From contig NZ_MQVV01000012.1 in the NCBI RefSeq assembly GCF_002954355.1, forward strand, positions 124,001 to 188,000: DNA of 64,000 bases, in the 5' to 3' direction. Positions 35,970-44,170 of the stretch are shown piece after piece. Below the pieces are notes generated by a model that was given only the letters and a program-made list of their open reading frames with translations, was not told where the DNA came from and did not search any database. The position numbers were made by a program, and so were the translations under genes. This stretch comes from Nonlabens tegetincola. Its GTDB lineage: Bacteria; Bacteroidota; Bacteroidia; Flavobacteriales; Flavobacteriaceae. Every line of letters starts with the position of its first letter. Position 1 is the first letter of the stretch.

Positions 35970-37154
35970 ATGAAACCAGATCTATTTGAAGCACCAGATT
36001 ATTACAACCTAGATGAGTTACTTACCGAGGAACACAAAATGATACGTGATGCAGCTCGTTCTTGGGTTAAACGTGATGTTTCACCTATCATTGAACAAGC
36101 AGCACAGGATGCCAAGTTTCCTGAGAGTATTATACCAGGATTAGCATCAATAGGTGCTTTTGGTCCTTATATTCCAGAAGAATATGGTGGTGCAGGATTG
36201 GACCAAATCTCTTATGGTTTGATCATGCAAGAAATAGAACGAGGTGACAGTGGTGTGCGCAGTACAGCATCAGTCCAGTCATCGCTAGTTATGTATCCTA
36301 TATGGAAATACGGTAGTGAAGAACATAGAAAAAAGTTTTTACCTAAACTAGCAAGTGGTGAATTTATGGGCTCATTCGGTCTTACTGAACCGGACCACGG
36401 TAGTAATCCAGGAGGAATGACTACTAATTTTAAAGATGCTGGAGATGGAGAAAATATTATTTTAAATGGAGCCAAGTTATGGATATCAAACAGCCCATTT
36501 TGTGATGTGGCAGTGGTTTGGGCTAAGAATGAAGAAGGTCGTATCCATGGAGTTATTGTAGAAAGAGGCATGGAAGGTTTCTCTACTCCAGAGACTCATA
36601 ACAAATGGTCTTTGAGAGCAAGTGCTACAGGTGAGTTGATTTTTCAGGATGTAAAAGTTCCAAAAAGTAATATTTTACCAGGTCGCTCTGGTCTAGGTGC
36701 TCCTCTTAGTTGTCTAGATAGTGCTCGTTTTGGTATTGCATGGGGTGCTATAGGTGCTGCAATGGATTGCTACGATACAGCGCTTAGATATGCAAAAGAA
36801 CGTATCCAATTTGGGAAACCAATTGCAGCTTTTCAATTACAGCAAAAGAAGCTTGCCGAAATGATTACTGAGATTACCAAAGCACAACTACTAGCATGGA
36901 GATTAGGAGTGTTGCGTGAAGAAGGAAAGGCAACAAGCGCTCAAATTTCTATGGCAAAGCGTAATAATGTTGAAATGGCTGTTAAGATTGCTCGTGAGGC
37001 TCGACAAATTTTGGGAGGAATGGGAATAACAGGTGAATATAGTATCATGAGACATATGATGAATCTAGAAAGTGTTATTACTTATGAAGGAACTCACGAT
37101 ATTCATTTGTTGATCACCGGACTTGATATTACTGGAGAAAATGCTTTTAAGTAG
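35970..37154 (+). CDS. gcdH: Acyl-CoA dehydrogenase, glutaryl-CoA dehydrogenase type
   Basis: A 394-residue FAD enzyme. The N-terminal helical domain, middle beta domain (GSFGLTEPDHGSNPGGM, LWISNSPFCDVAVVWA) and C-terminal helices are all present. The region RGDSGVRSTASVQSSLVMYP and the catalytic glutamate E373 in TYEGTHDIH resemble glutaryl-CoA dehydrogenase more than other acyl-CoA dehydrogenases. It would convert glutaryl-CoA to crotonyl-CoA in Lys/Trp degradation. It ends at a strong terminator. Confidence 0.9.
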   Translation: MKPDLFEAPDYYNLDELLTEEHKMIRDAARSWVKRDVSPIIEQAAQDAKFPESIIPGLASIGAFGPYIPEEYGGAGLDQISYGLIMQEIERGDSGVRSTASVQSSLVMYPIWKYGSEEHRKKFLPKLASGEFMGSFGLTEPDHGSNPGGMTTNFKDAGDGENIILNGAKLWISNSPFCDVAVVWAKNEEGRIHGVIVERGMEGFSTPETHNKWSLRASATGELIFQDVKVPKSNILPGRSGLGAPLSCLDSARFGIAWGAIGAAMDCYDTALRYAKERIQFGKPIAAFQLQQKKLAEMITEITKAQLLAWRLGVLREEGKATSAQISMAKRNNVEMAVKIAREARQILGGMGITGEYSIMRHMMNLESVITYEGTHDIHLLITGLDITGENAFK

Positions 37155-37177
37155 GTAATCGTTAAATATATTATAGA

Positions 37178-37205
37178 GGCTGCCTACAACAATAGGCAGC
37201 CTTTT
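37178..37205 (+). terminator. Terminator of gcdH
   Basis: GGCTGCCTA / TAGGCAGCC stem with loop CAACAA and a following TTTT. Confidence 0.88.
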
Positions 37206-37212
37206 ATTTTTG
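37205..37212 (+). promoter_or_regulatory. Candidate -7 box (TATTTTTG) of the DUF3050 gene
   Basis: Matches TAnnTTTGCA directly behind the gcdH terminator and ends 13 bp before the start codon. Confidence 0.5.
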
Positions 37213-37225
37213 CACAAATTGAGCT

Positions 37226-38002
37226 ATGAATACAACTATAATTGAATCTAGAATTAGTGACAATCGTAAAAGATTGTTGAGTCATCCTTTATACAATGCT
37301 ATTTCTAATTTAGGAGATTTACAGGTTTTTACATCTCATCATGTTTTTGCTGTTTGGGATTTTATGTCTTTGCTCAAAGCTCTACAAAGAGAACTTACCT
37401 GTACAACTACTCCGTGGTTTCCTAAAGGTAGTAATGATACTAGATATTTAATTAATGAAATTGTTCTGGCTGAAGAATCTGATCTTGATCAAGATGGTAA
37501 TAGATTGAGTCATTTTGAAATGTATTTAAATGCCATGGAAGGACTAGATGTTGATACAGATTTGATAGTAAATCAAATTGTAACGATTTCTAACCATAAT
37601 AATCCTATTGAACAAATTTCAAAAACGGACATACCTGATTTTGTCAAAAGATTTTTGACCTTCACATTTGAAATTATTGAGCGTAATCAACCTCACGAAA
37701 TTGCTGCTGCATTTACTTATGGCCGTGAAGATTTAATTCCTGAAATGTTTACTGAAATTCTTAAAGGAATGCGAGTAGAAGAAGGAGTAGATCTTACTGC
37801 TATACGATATTATTTTGATAGACACATTGAGTTAGATGGTGATGAGCACGGCCCAATGGCGCATAAAATGGTGGCTCTTTTGTGTGGCGATGATAGTGTG
37901 AAATGGGAACAAGCAGCACATGTCGCAAATGAATCCTTACAAAAACGTATTGAGTTATTTGATGGTATTTATGCAGCTATTGGGGTTCCAGAATTAGTCT
38001 AG
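37226..38002 (+). CDS. DUF3050 domain-containing protein
   Basis: A 258-residue all-helical protein of the DUF3050 family (LLSHPLYNAISNLGDLQVFTSHHVFAVWDFMSLLK is typical), predicted to adopt a heme-oxygenase-like fold. Conserved metal-type residues stand out: HHVFAVWDFM, EESDLDQDG, HFEMYLNAM and DRHIELDGDEHGPM, which together could hold a di-iron centre as in related oxidases. That role is inference. It stands alone between a terminator and a lipoprotein gene. Confidence 0.85.
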   Translation: MNTTIIESRISDNRKRLLSHPLYNAISNLGDLQVFTSHHVFAVWDFMSLLKALQRELTCTTTPWFPKGSNDTRYLINEIVLAEESDLDQDGNRLSHFEMYLNAMEGLDVDTDLIVNQIVTISNHNNPIEQISKTDIPDFVKRFLTFTFEIIERNQPHEIAAAFTYGREDLIPEMFTEILKGMRVEEGVDLTAIRYYFDRHIELDGDEHGPMAHKMVALLCGDDSVKWEQAAHVANESLQKRIELFDGIYAAIGVPELV

Positions 38003-38094
38003 TTGCTTAACAATTAGCAGTATTTAACTTATAAAAATATAGAGTAATTAATGAAATAGATATTTTTGAAGAATTAATCAATCAAATTAACGAT

Positions 38095-38592
38095 ATGAAA
38101 ACTTTAAAAATTTTATTTCTGTCTTTACTAACAATTGCAACCATATCATGTGGTGATGATGATGGACCAGAAAATTTACCGGTAAATGCTGAGAATATTG
38201 CTGGAACTTATTCCTTGACTTTTTTTAGATCTCAAGAAACCTACAACGAAACGGTAAATGGTAGTACAGTAACAAGGGTATACCTAGAAGAAGGTACTGC
38301 CTTTAACAACGCCATTTTTGTATTTAATGCTAATGGTACTTACACGAGCTCTGGTACTTATACTTATGATTATGAAGAGCAAGTAAATGGTGTAGTAGTA
38401 GATACAGATACAGACATTGATTCCTTAACCAGTTCTGGGACTTATTCTGTAGTTGGAAATTCAATTTACTTGTCTGATGCAGATGAGACTTTTGAGGTGC
38501 AAACACTCACAAGTTCAAACATGACACTTTCACTTGATGAAGTGGATGGTGATTCCTCTTATGAGTTGGAAATACGCTTTACTAAGCAATAG
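38095..38592 (+). CDS. Lipocalin-like lipoprotein
   Basis: A 165-residue protein with signal and lipobox (TIATISC, then GDDDGPE). After the Cys it shows the pattern of small lipocalin-like domains of Bacteroidota: NIAGTYSLTFF, FVFNANGTYTSSGTYTY, SGTYSVVGNSIYLSD and SYELEIRFTKQ. It probably binds a hydrophobic ligand or has a structural role at the outer membrane; nothing specific can be said. A bidirectional terminator follows. Confidence 0.82.
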   Translation: MKTLKILFLSLLTIATISCGDDDGPENLPVNAENIAGTYSLTFFRSQETYNETVNGSTVTRVYLEEGTAFNNAIFVFNANGTYTSSGTYTYDYEEQVNGVVVDTDTDIDSLTSSGTYSVVGNSIYLSDADETFEVQTLTSSNMTLSLDEVDGDSSYELEIRFTKQ

Positions 38593-38613
38593 AGAACATT
38601 CAAGTTATTAAAT

Positions 38614-38650
38614 AAAAAAAGGCGCTTCATGATCATGAAGCGCTTTTTTT
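38614..38650. terminator. Bidirectional terminator
   Basis: GCGCTTCATGA / TCATGAAGCGC stem (38622-38643) flanked by A7 and T8 between convergent genes. Confidence 0.92.
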
Positions 38651-38666
38651 TGGTATTTTATAAAAG

Positions 38667-38942
38667 TTATAAAGTATCTCGTGATTCTTCTTTTTCTGCG
38701 ATTCCAGAAATATCCTCAACTTTCTCTATTTGTGGTGCGTGTTTTTTGATGGTAAGTTCAACACCAGATTTTAAAGTCATTTGATTTACGTGACAACCTA
38801 CACAAGTTCCCAATAATCTAACAATAACATGTTTATCGTCTTTTATCTCAACCAATTCAATATCTCCATTATCCCTTTGTAGAAATGGTCGGATTTCCTC
38901 TAATCCAGCTTCAACTGCTGCTTGTAATGCTGCTCCTGTCAT
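38667..38942 (-). CDS. NifU-like C-terminal domain protein (Fe-S scaffold)
   Basis: A 91-residue NifU/Nfu domain with the cluster-binding motif CVGC (C47, C50) in LLGTCVGCHVNQMTLKSGVE. It can carry an iron-sulfur cluster for transfer to apoproteins. Its ATG overlaps the stop of the upstream mrp gene by one base, so both are coupled and likely work together in Fe-S protein maturation. Confidence 0.93.
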   Translation of the reverse strand: MTGAALQAAVEAGLEEIRPFLQRDNGDIELVEIKDDKHVIVRLLGTCVGCHVNQMTLKSGVELTIKKHAPQIEKVEDISGIAEKEESRDTL

Positions 38943-40090
38943 TATTGCTTTTGTTTGTTCACCGGACTACATCCAGCCATAGTAGTTATTTTAATAGCTT
39001 GAGTAGGTGGTAAGTTTTCATTTCGTTTAACTGTTTCTTCAACTACATTACGAGTAATATCAATAAATGCTTGTTCAACTAGAGTATCTTCTTGCATGGC
39101 TGCAGGTCTACCTACATCGCCGGCTTCTCTTATCGTTTGCATTAATGGTAATTCTCCTAAAAATCTTACTTGTAAATCTTCTGCAAGATTACGTGCTCCA
39201 TCCTTTCCAAAGATATGATATTTATTTTCAGGTAATTCAGGCGGAGTGAAATAAGCCATGTTTTCTATAATTCCTAGAACAGGAACGTTGATACTTTCTT
39301 GTTGGAACATAGCAACACCCTTGCGGGCATCTGCCAATGCTACATTTTGAGGAGTTGATACTACTACTGCACCCGTTAAAGGTAGTGATTGCATTATGCT
39401 TAAATGAATATCACCAGTACCTGGAGGAAGGTCAACTAGTAAAAAATCCAATTCTCCCCATGCAGCGTCAAAAATCATTTGATTAAGAGCCTTTGCTGCC
39501 ATAGGGCCACGCCAAACTACTGCCTGGTCTGGTTGCGTAAAAAAGCCGATGGACAGTACCTTTACACCATAACTTTCCACTGGTTTCATTTTGGATTTTC
39601 CATCCACGTTAACAGAAAGTGGTTTTTCGTTAATCACATCAAACATAATCGTAGCACTAGGACCGTAAATATCGGCATCTAATAATCCGACACTAAATCC
39701 CATTTTTGCCAATGAAACAGCAAGGTTTGCTGTTACAGTAGATTTTCCTACACCACCTTTACCACTTGCTACTGCTATGATATTATCAATTCCTGGTATA
39801 GGTTTTCCTTTAATTTGAGGAGCTTTATTTTCTTGAACTGGTGCTTCAACCTTTAAATTAACTTTCACTTGAGCTTTTTGATAAACCTCTTTGTGAATAG
39901 CTTGTAGGATGGAAACTTCAGTTTTCTTTTTTGCTTGTAAGCTAGGATTGTTTATAGTAACATCAACCACTACCTCTTCTCCAAATACTATAACGTTTTT
40001 AATGGCTCCGCTTTCTACCATATTCTGTCCTTCACCAGGAACTGATATAGTTTCAAGAGCCTTGAGAACATCTTTTTTCTCTATTTTCAT
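38942..40090 (-). CDS. mrp: Mrp/ApbC family iron-sulfur cluster carrier ATPase
   Basis: A 382-residue protein with an N-terminal MIP18/DUF59 domain (about 1-80) and a P-loop ATPase domain: deviant Walker A SGKGGVGKST (about 109-118), DADIYGPS, and DLPPGTGD. I start at ATG 40090 (MKIEKKDV) instead of the GTG three codons upstream. It loads Fe-S clusters onto target proteins. A -7 box TATCTTTG lies at 40119-40112. It forms an operon with the NifU-like gene. Confidence 0.93.
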   Translation of the reverse strand: MKIEKKDVLKALETISVPGEGQNMVESGAIKNVIVFGEEVVVDVTINNPSLQAKKKTEVSILQAIHKEVYQKAQVKVNLKVEAPVQENKAPQIKGKPIPGIDNIIAVASGKGGVGKSTVTANLAVSLAKMGFSVGLLDADIYGPSATIMFDVINEKPLSVNVDGKSKMKPVESYGVKVLSIGFFTQPDQAVVWRGPMAAKALNQMIFDAAWGELDFLLVDLPPGTGDIHLSIMQSLPLTGAVVVSTPQNVALADARKGVAMFQQESINVPVLGIIENMAYFTPPELPENKYHIFGKDGARNLAEDLQVRFLGELPLMQTIREAGDVGRPAAMQEDTLVEQAFIDITRNVVEETVKRNENLPPTQAIKITTMAGCSPVNKQKQ

Positions 40091-40111
40091 GGGTATCACT
40101 TAATCTGATTA

Positions 40112-40119
40112 CAAAGATA
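40112..40119 (-). promoter_or_regulatory. Candidate -7 box (TATCTTTG) of mrp-nifU
   Basis: Matches TAnnTTTG and lies 21 bp before the mrp start. Confidence 0.45.
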
Positions 40120-40198
40120 CAACCTAGTGACTTTAAAAAGGAGAAACTGTATAAAAGGATAGAGCGGTGTGATAAGATTTAATTATACTTAAAAATAA

Positions 40199-40227
40199 AA
40201 AGCGAGCCTTGAAAGGCTCGCTTTTTT
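40199..40227 (-). terminator. Terminator of frr
   Basis: AGCGAGCC / GGCTCGCT stem with loop TTGAAA and A/T runs on both sides, just beyond the frr stop. Confidence 0.9.
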
Positions 40228-40247
40228 AAATACTATAAAAGATATTT

Positions 40248-40802
40248 TTAAACAGTCATGATTTCTTTTTCTTTAACCACGATCATTTCATCAATTTTGG
40301 CAACATACTTATCAGTAAGAACCTGAACTTCTTGTTCTGCATTTTTAAGTTCATCTTCTGATAAATCAAGTTTTCTTAAATCATTAAGAGCATTTTTACG
40401 GTCATTACGCACACCTACTTTTGAATCTTCTCCTTCTGCCTTAGCTTGTTTTGCAAGTTGACGACGACGTTCTTCTGTCAAAGCAGGAACATTAATGATT
40501 ATACTCTCACCATTATTCATAGGATTCAATCCTAAGTTTGCAATCATGATACCTTTCTCGATTTCAGGAATCATTGCTTTTTCCCATGGCTGTACACTTA
40601 TAGTACGCGCATCGGGAGTACTTACATTTGCAACCTGGGTAAGTGGCGTTTGACTACCGTAATAGTCTACAGTCACGCTTCCTAACATAGCAGGACTAGC
40701 CTTTCCAGCTCGTATGTTAAGTAATTCTTTTTCTAAGTGCTTGATAGCACCATCCATAGCTTCTTTAGCTGTATCTAAAATAAAAGTTGATTCTTCGTTC
40801 AT
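40248..40802 (-). CDS. frr: Ribosome recycling factor
   Basis: A 184-residue RRF, which splits the post-termination ribosome together with EF-G. It shows the helical arm (MDGAIKHLEKELLNIRAGKA), the small beta domain (LTQVANVSTPDARTISVQPW) and the second helix pair (LTEERRRQLAKQAKAEGE). It has its own -7 box TATATTTG (40835-40828) and follows pyrH, the usual order. Confidence 0.96.
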   Translation of the reverse strand: MNEESTFILDTAKEAMDGAIKHLEKELLNIRAGKASPAMLGSVTVDYYGSQTPLTQVANVSTPDARTISVQPWEKAMIPEIEKGIMIANLGLNPMNNGESIIINVPALTEERRRQLAKQAKAEGEDSKVGVRNDRKNALNDLRKLDLSEDELKNAEQEVQVLTDKYVAKIDEMIVVKEKEIMTV

Positions 40803-40827
40803 GATGTCAATTTATTGAGCACTTGTA

Positions 40828-40835
40828 CAAATATA
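40828..40835 (-). promoter_or_regulatory. Candidate -7 box (TATATTTG) of frr
   Basis: Matches TAnnTTTG between pyrH and frr. Confidence 0.5.
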
Positions 40836-40848
40836 TTGCCGTTTTCAA

Positions 40849-41553
40849 TTATTGTACTCTTGTTCCTATTTTTTCTCCATTTAAAAGCTTTACTAAATTA
40901 CCGTTTGTATTCATATCAAATACAATTATTGGTAATTTATTTTCTTGACTTAAAGTAAACGCTGTGGTATCCATTACTTTCAGGCCTTTATTAAGAACCT
41001 CTTCAAAGCTTATTAAGTCAAATTTAGTGGCGCTAGTGTCTTTTTCTGGATCTGCAGTGTAAATTCCATCAACTCTTGTTCCTTTAAGGATTACATCGGC
41101 TTCAATTTCAATAGCTCGTAGTACAGCAGCACTATCTGTTGTGAAATAGGGATTACCAGTACCACCGCCAAAAATTACGACACGTCCTTTTTCTAAATGA
41201 CGTATTGCCTTGCGACGTATAAAAGGTTCTGCCACCTCATTAATTTTAATTGCAGTTTGCAGTCTAGTAGGTATTCCTGCATCTTCACAAGCACTTTGTA
41301 AGGCCAAACCGTTAATAACCGTTGCTAGCATTCCCATATGATCACCTTGCACGCGATCCATTCCTGCACTAGCACCTGCTACACCTCTAAAAATATTACC
41401 GCCACCAATTACAATGGCTACCTCTACACCCATATCAGTGACTTTTTTAATTTCTTGGGCATATTCTGCAAGACGTTTTGGGTCTATACCGTACTGGCGA
41501 TCTCCCATTAACGCTTCTCCTGATAGTTTGAGTAATATTCTCTTGTATTCCAT
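40849..41553 (-). CDS. pyrH: Uridylate kinase (UMP kinase)
   Basis: A 234-residue amino-acid-kinase-fold enzyme that phosphorylates UMP to UDP. It has [23 protein letters not shown], the [16 protein letters not shown] substrate loop and [16 protein letters not shown]. Length and motifs match bacterial PyrH. A -7 box TATATTTG is at 41583-41576; frr lies downstream. Confidence 0.96.
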   Translation of the reverse strand: MEYKRILLKLSGEALMGDRQYGIDPKRLAEYAQEIKKVTDMGVEVAIVIGGGNIFRGVAGASAGMDRVQGDHMGMLATVINGLALQSACEDAGIPTRLQTAIKINEVAEPFIRRKAIRHLEKGRVVIFGGGTGNPYFTTDSAAVLRAIEIEADVILKGTRVDGIYTADPEKDTSATKFDLISFEEVLNKGLKVMDTTAFTLSQENKLPIIVFDMNTNGNLVKLLNGEKIGTRVQ

Positions 41554-41575
41554 GGGTGTTTTTTACAAAGTTGTG

Positions 41576-41583
41576 CAAATATA
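41576..41583 (-). promoter_or_regulatory. Candidate -7 box (TATATTTG) of pyrH
   Basis: Matches TAnnTTTG, 22 bp before the pyrH start. Confidence 0.5.
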
Positions 41584-41619
41584 ATTGAAAGTAAATAGGA
41601 ATGGAATAGGTGTGAGTTC

Positions 41620-41633
41620 GCTTTCGCGAAAGC
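41620..41633. repeat. GCTTTCGCGAAAGC palindrome, copy 8 (intergenic)
   Basis: Perfect copy between the divergent pyrH and DUF3109 genes, just outside both promoter boxes. Confidence 0.95.
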
Positions 41634-41669
41634 GTATCTAAAAAAATTACATCAATAGTACGACTGAAG

Positions 41670-41677
41670 TATCTTTG
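41670..41677 (+). promoter_or_regulatory. Candidate -7 box (TATCTTTG) of the DUF3109 gene
   Basis: Matches TAnnTTTGCA and ends 16 bp before the start codon. Confidence 0.55.
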
Positions 41678-41693
41678 CAAAAAAGTAAGGAAG

Positions 41694-42260
41694 ATGTTTC
41701 AGTTAGGGAAAACCATAGTGTCGGACGATCTATTAGAAAAGGAATTTGTTTGTAACATAAGCGCTTGTAAAGGAATATGCTGTGTTGCTGGTGAGGCAGG
41801 CGCGCCGCTCGAGCAAAAGGAATTGGAAATTCTCGATAACGAGTATGAAAATATCAAACCCTTTTTAAATGATAAAGGTAGGGCCGCAATAGAGGAACAA
41901 GGTACCTGGATCGAGCGTGAGAATGGTGAATTGGAAACGCCCTTAGTAAATGGTGCCGAGTGTGCTTATACCATTTTTAATGAGGATGGAACTGCAAAAT
42001 GTGGTATCGAGGCAGCCTATCATGCAGGTAAAACACCTTTTTACAAACCTATTTCTTGTCATTTGTATCCTGTGCGTATACAAGAATACACCGACTTTAG
42101 CGCAGTGAATTACCACAAATGGGAAATTTGTAATGATGCTTGTGAGTTGGGTAAAGAATTGTCGGTTCCAGTTTATAAATTTTTGAAGGATTCTTTGATA
42201 CGAAAATTTGGTGCTCAATGGTATGAAGAGTTAGAGGACATCGCACAGAACTATAAGTAG
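41694..42260 (+). CDS. DUF3109 family cysteine-rich protein
   Basis: A 188-residue cytoplasmic protein of the DUF3109 family with nine cysteines. C20, C25, C29 and C30 form a C-x4-C-x3-CC cluster near the N-terminus (CNISACKGICC), and C90, C103, C122, C146 and C150 follow. The pattern suggests an Fe-S cluster or zinc site as in YkgJ-type proteins. The family function is unknown. The gene is transcribed away from pyrH. Confidence 0.88.
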   Translation: MFQLGKTIVSDDLLEKEFVCNISACKGICCVAGEAGAPLEQKELEILDNEYENIKPFLNDKGRAAIEEQGTWIERENGELETPLVNGAECAYTIFNEDGTAKCGIEAAYHAGKTPFYKPISCHLYPVRIQEYTDFSAVNYHKWEICNDACELGKELSVPVYKFLKDSLIRKFGAQWYEELEDIAQNYK

Positions 42261-42427
42261 GGTTATGTTAATGCTCTGGCATTTATTTTACAGCAGGTTT
42301 AACATAATTAGTAGGTTATTGATTCTATTTCAAAAAATGATTTTAATATCCTACTAAAGCTTTGTGAAGTGACCTGTATCTAACCTATGATCGTGCTAAC
42401 TTGTAGGCAAATTAAAAAACAAAAGCT

Positions 42428-42874
42428 ATGAGTTACACAGAAAAAGTTGCCAACAAGTTAAACGATTTATTAGAGAAAAACTACGACGCCGAAGCCGGTT
42501 ACAAGGAAGCAAAAGACCAGGTAGATAGCAGTAGATTGAAAGATTTCTTTTCTCAACAAGCACAAGAACGATATGATTTTGGTCATGAGCTAAAATCTGA
42601 AATAAGAAGTTTTGGTCAAGAACCAGATAAAGGAACAAGTATCACTGGTGATGCCCATAGAGCATGGATGAATATAAAGTCTACCTTCTCATCTGATAAG
42701 GAAGAAACTATACTTGAAGAAGCCATACGTGGAGAAAAAGCGGCTGTAGAGGAGTACAATGAAGTTCTAGCCGAAACATCGCTGCCAGTTTCTACAAGAA
42801 CAATTTTAACTAAACACCGAGACAACATTCAAACTGCACTTAATCGAGTGAATGCAATGGAGAATATTGCCTAA
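42428..42874 (+). CDS. DUF2383 (PA2169-type) four-helix-bundle protein
   Basis: A 148-residue ferritin-like helical protein: KVANKLNDLLEKNYDAEAGYKEAKDQV, a second helix FFSQQAQERYDFGHELKSEI, then ILEEAIRGEKAAVEEYNEVL and the last helix ILTKHRDNIQTALNRV. The Glu/His positions match the PA2169/DUF2383 family, which is usually linked to general stress. Its 167-bp leader contains two nested inverted repeats. Confidence 0.87.
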   Translation: MSYTEKVANKLNDLLEKNYDAEAGYKEAKDQVDSSRLKDFFSQQAQERYDFGHELKSEIRSFGQEPDKGTSITGDAHRAWMNIKSTFSSDKEETILEEAIRGEKAAVEEYNEVLAETSLPVSTRTILTKHRDNIQTALNRVNAMENIA

Positions 42875-42896
42875 AATATTTTTTGTTTGGTTGATG

Positions 42897-42930
42897 AAAA
42901 GCCCCAATTACCATTTGTAATTGGGGCTTT
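42897..42930. terminator. Bidirectional terminator
   Basis: AAAGCCCCAATTA / TAATTGGGGCTTT stem, loop CCATTTG, between convergent DUF2383 and purK. Confidence 0.93.
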
Positions 42931-42952
42931 CTTTCTTTAAAAATATAATTGG

Positions 42953-44098
42953 TTATTCTGCTGCAATAACTCTTATTTTCTTTTTAACCTCTTCGGCTAT
43001 TTTACGTGCCTCGTTTATATCCTTATTAACTATGGTAACGTGCCCCATTTTTCTAAAAGGTCTAGTTTGTTTTTTACCATAAATATGAGGAGTTACTCCA
43101 GGCATAGATAGAATTTCTTCAATTCCATCATAAATAACATCGCCAGTATGATTTTCTTCACCTACAAGATTTACCATTACGCTACTTATAACACTTTCTG
43201 TATCACCTAATGGAAGGTTGCAAACACATCTTATATGTTGTTCAAACTGATCGGTCATAGAGCCTTCTATGGAATAGTGACCAGAATTATGAGGTCGTGG
43301 AGCTACTTCATTCACAAGTATTTCTCCATCCTTAGTCAAAAACATTTCTACCGCGAGTAAGCCTACATGATTAAAAGCCTCGCTCACTTTTAAAGCCACT
43401 TCACGTGCCTTATTAGAAATATCGTCACTAATCCTTGCCGGACACAACACGTATTCTACTTGATTAGCCTCTGGATGAAACTCCATTTCAACAACAGGAT
43501 AGGTTTTCATTTCACCACTTGCATTACGTGCTACGATAACCGCAAGCTCTAGGTCAAAATCAATCATGTCCTCGTATAAACATGGTTGTTCAGGTAACTC
43601 TTTTAAATCATCTTGATTTCGAATTACTTTGACGCCTTTACCGTCATAACCGCCTTCGGCACTTTTCCAAATAAACGGGAATTCACGACCGTGATCCATT
43701 TTTGGAGAGTCATAGGTTTCAAAAGGACTAGTAGGAATATTTTGTGAGCGGTAAAACTCTTTCTGTCTAGATTTATTACGTATTAAATTAAGTACGCTGG
43801 CACTAGGTGAAACTGCAATGCCCTTATCTTCTAAATCTTGAAGTGCTTGTACATTGACGTTTTCAATTTCAATAGTAAGAACATCCACTTGTTCTCCCAT
43901 TTCCATCACAGCATCGTAATTCATTATATCGCCTACAAAGAAAACGGTACTTCCTTCAAACGCCGGAGCCGTTTCAACATCGTCCATGACATAGGTTTGA
44001 ATGTCCCATTTGCGCGTTGTATAAAGCATCATCTTGCCCAATTGGCCACCGCCCAAAATCCCTAATCTAAAGTCTGAAGAAAAATAAGTTTGTTCCAT
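42953..44098 (-). CDS. purK: N5-carboxyaminoimidazole ribonucleotide synthase
   Basis: A 381-residue ATP-grasp enzyme of purine synthesis that makes N5-CAIR from AIR, bicarbonate and ATP. It has the N-terminal LGILGGGQLGKMM, the ATP-grasp region FPFIWKSAEGGYDGKGV, and VNEVAPRPHNSGHYSIEG. A -7 box ends four bases before its ATG, which predicts a leaderless mRNA. The divergent neighbour hpt-adk also belongs to purine metabolism. Confidence 0.95.
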   Translation of the reverse strand: MEQTYFSSDFRLGILGGGQLGKMMLYTTRKWDIQTYVMDDVETAPAFEGSTVFFVGDIMNYDAVMEMGEQVDVLTIEIENVNVQALQDLEDKGIAVSPSASVLNLIRNKSRQKEFYRSQNIPTSPFETYDSPKMDHGREFPFIWKSAEGGYDGKGVKVIRNQDDLKELPEQPCLYEDMIDFDLELAVIVARNASGEMKTYPVVEMEFHPEANQVEYVLCPARISDDISNKAREVALKVSEAFNHVGLLAVEMFLTKDGEILVNEVAPRPHNSGHYSIEGSMTDQFEQHIRCVCNLPLGDTESVISSVMVNLVGEENHTGDVIYDGIEEILSMPGVTPHIYGKKQTRPFRKMGHVTIVNKDINEARKIAEEVKKKIRVIAAE

Positions 44099-44102
44099 GC
44101 TT

Positions 44103-44110
44103 CAAAAATA
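44103..44110 (-). promoter_or_regulatory. Candidate -7 box (TATTTTTG) of purK, leaderless spacing
   Basis: TATTTTTG is followed by AAGC and then ATG, as at tatD. Confidence 0.5.
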
Positions 44111-44127
44111 AGCACGTTCAATAGAAA

Positions 44128-44155
44128 TTGGCTATTTTCATTATAACTATCTTTG
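44128..44155 (+). promoter_or_regulatory. Promoter of hpt-adk (TTG-N17-TATCTTTG)
   Basis: -33 TTG (44128-44130) and -7 TATCTTTG (44148-44155) with a 17-bp spacer, continued as GCA. Confidence 0.7.
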
Positions 44156-44170
44156 CATAAAAGCTACGAG

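Noticed and set aside
38622-38643. Long perfect palindrome GCGC...GCGC as a protein-binding site
   Set aside because: Flanked by A7 and T8 between convergent genes; it is a bidirectional terminator.
41791-41830. GGCGCGCC site and local GC-rich spot as a sign of transfer
   Set aside because: A single short site within an ordinary DUF3109 gene; codon use around it looks like its neighbours.
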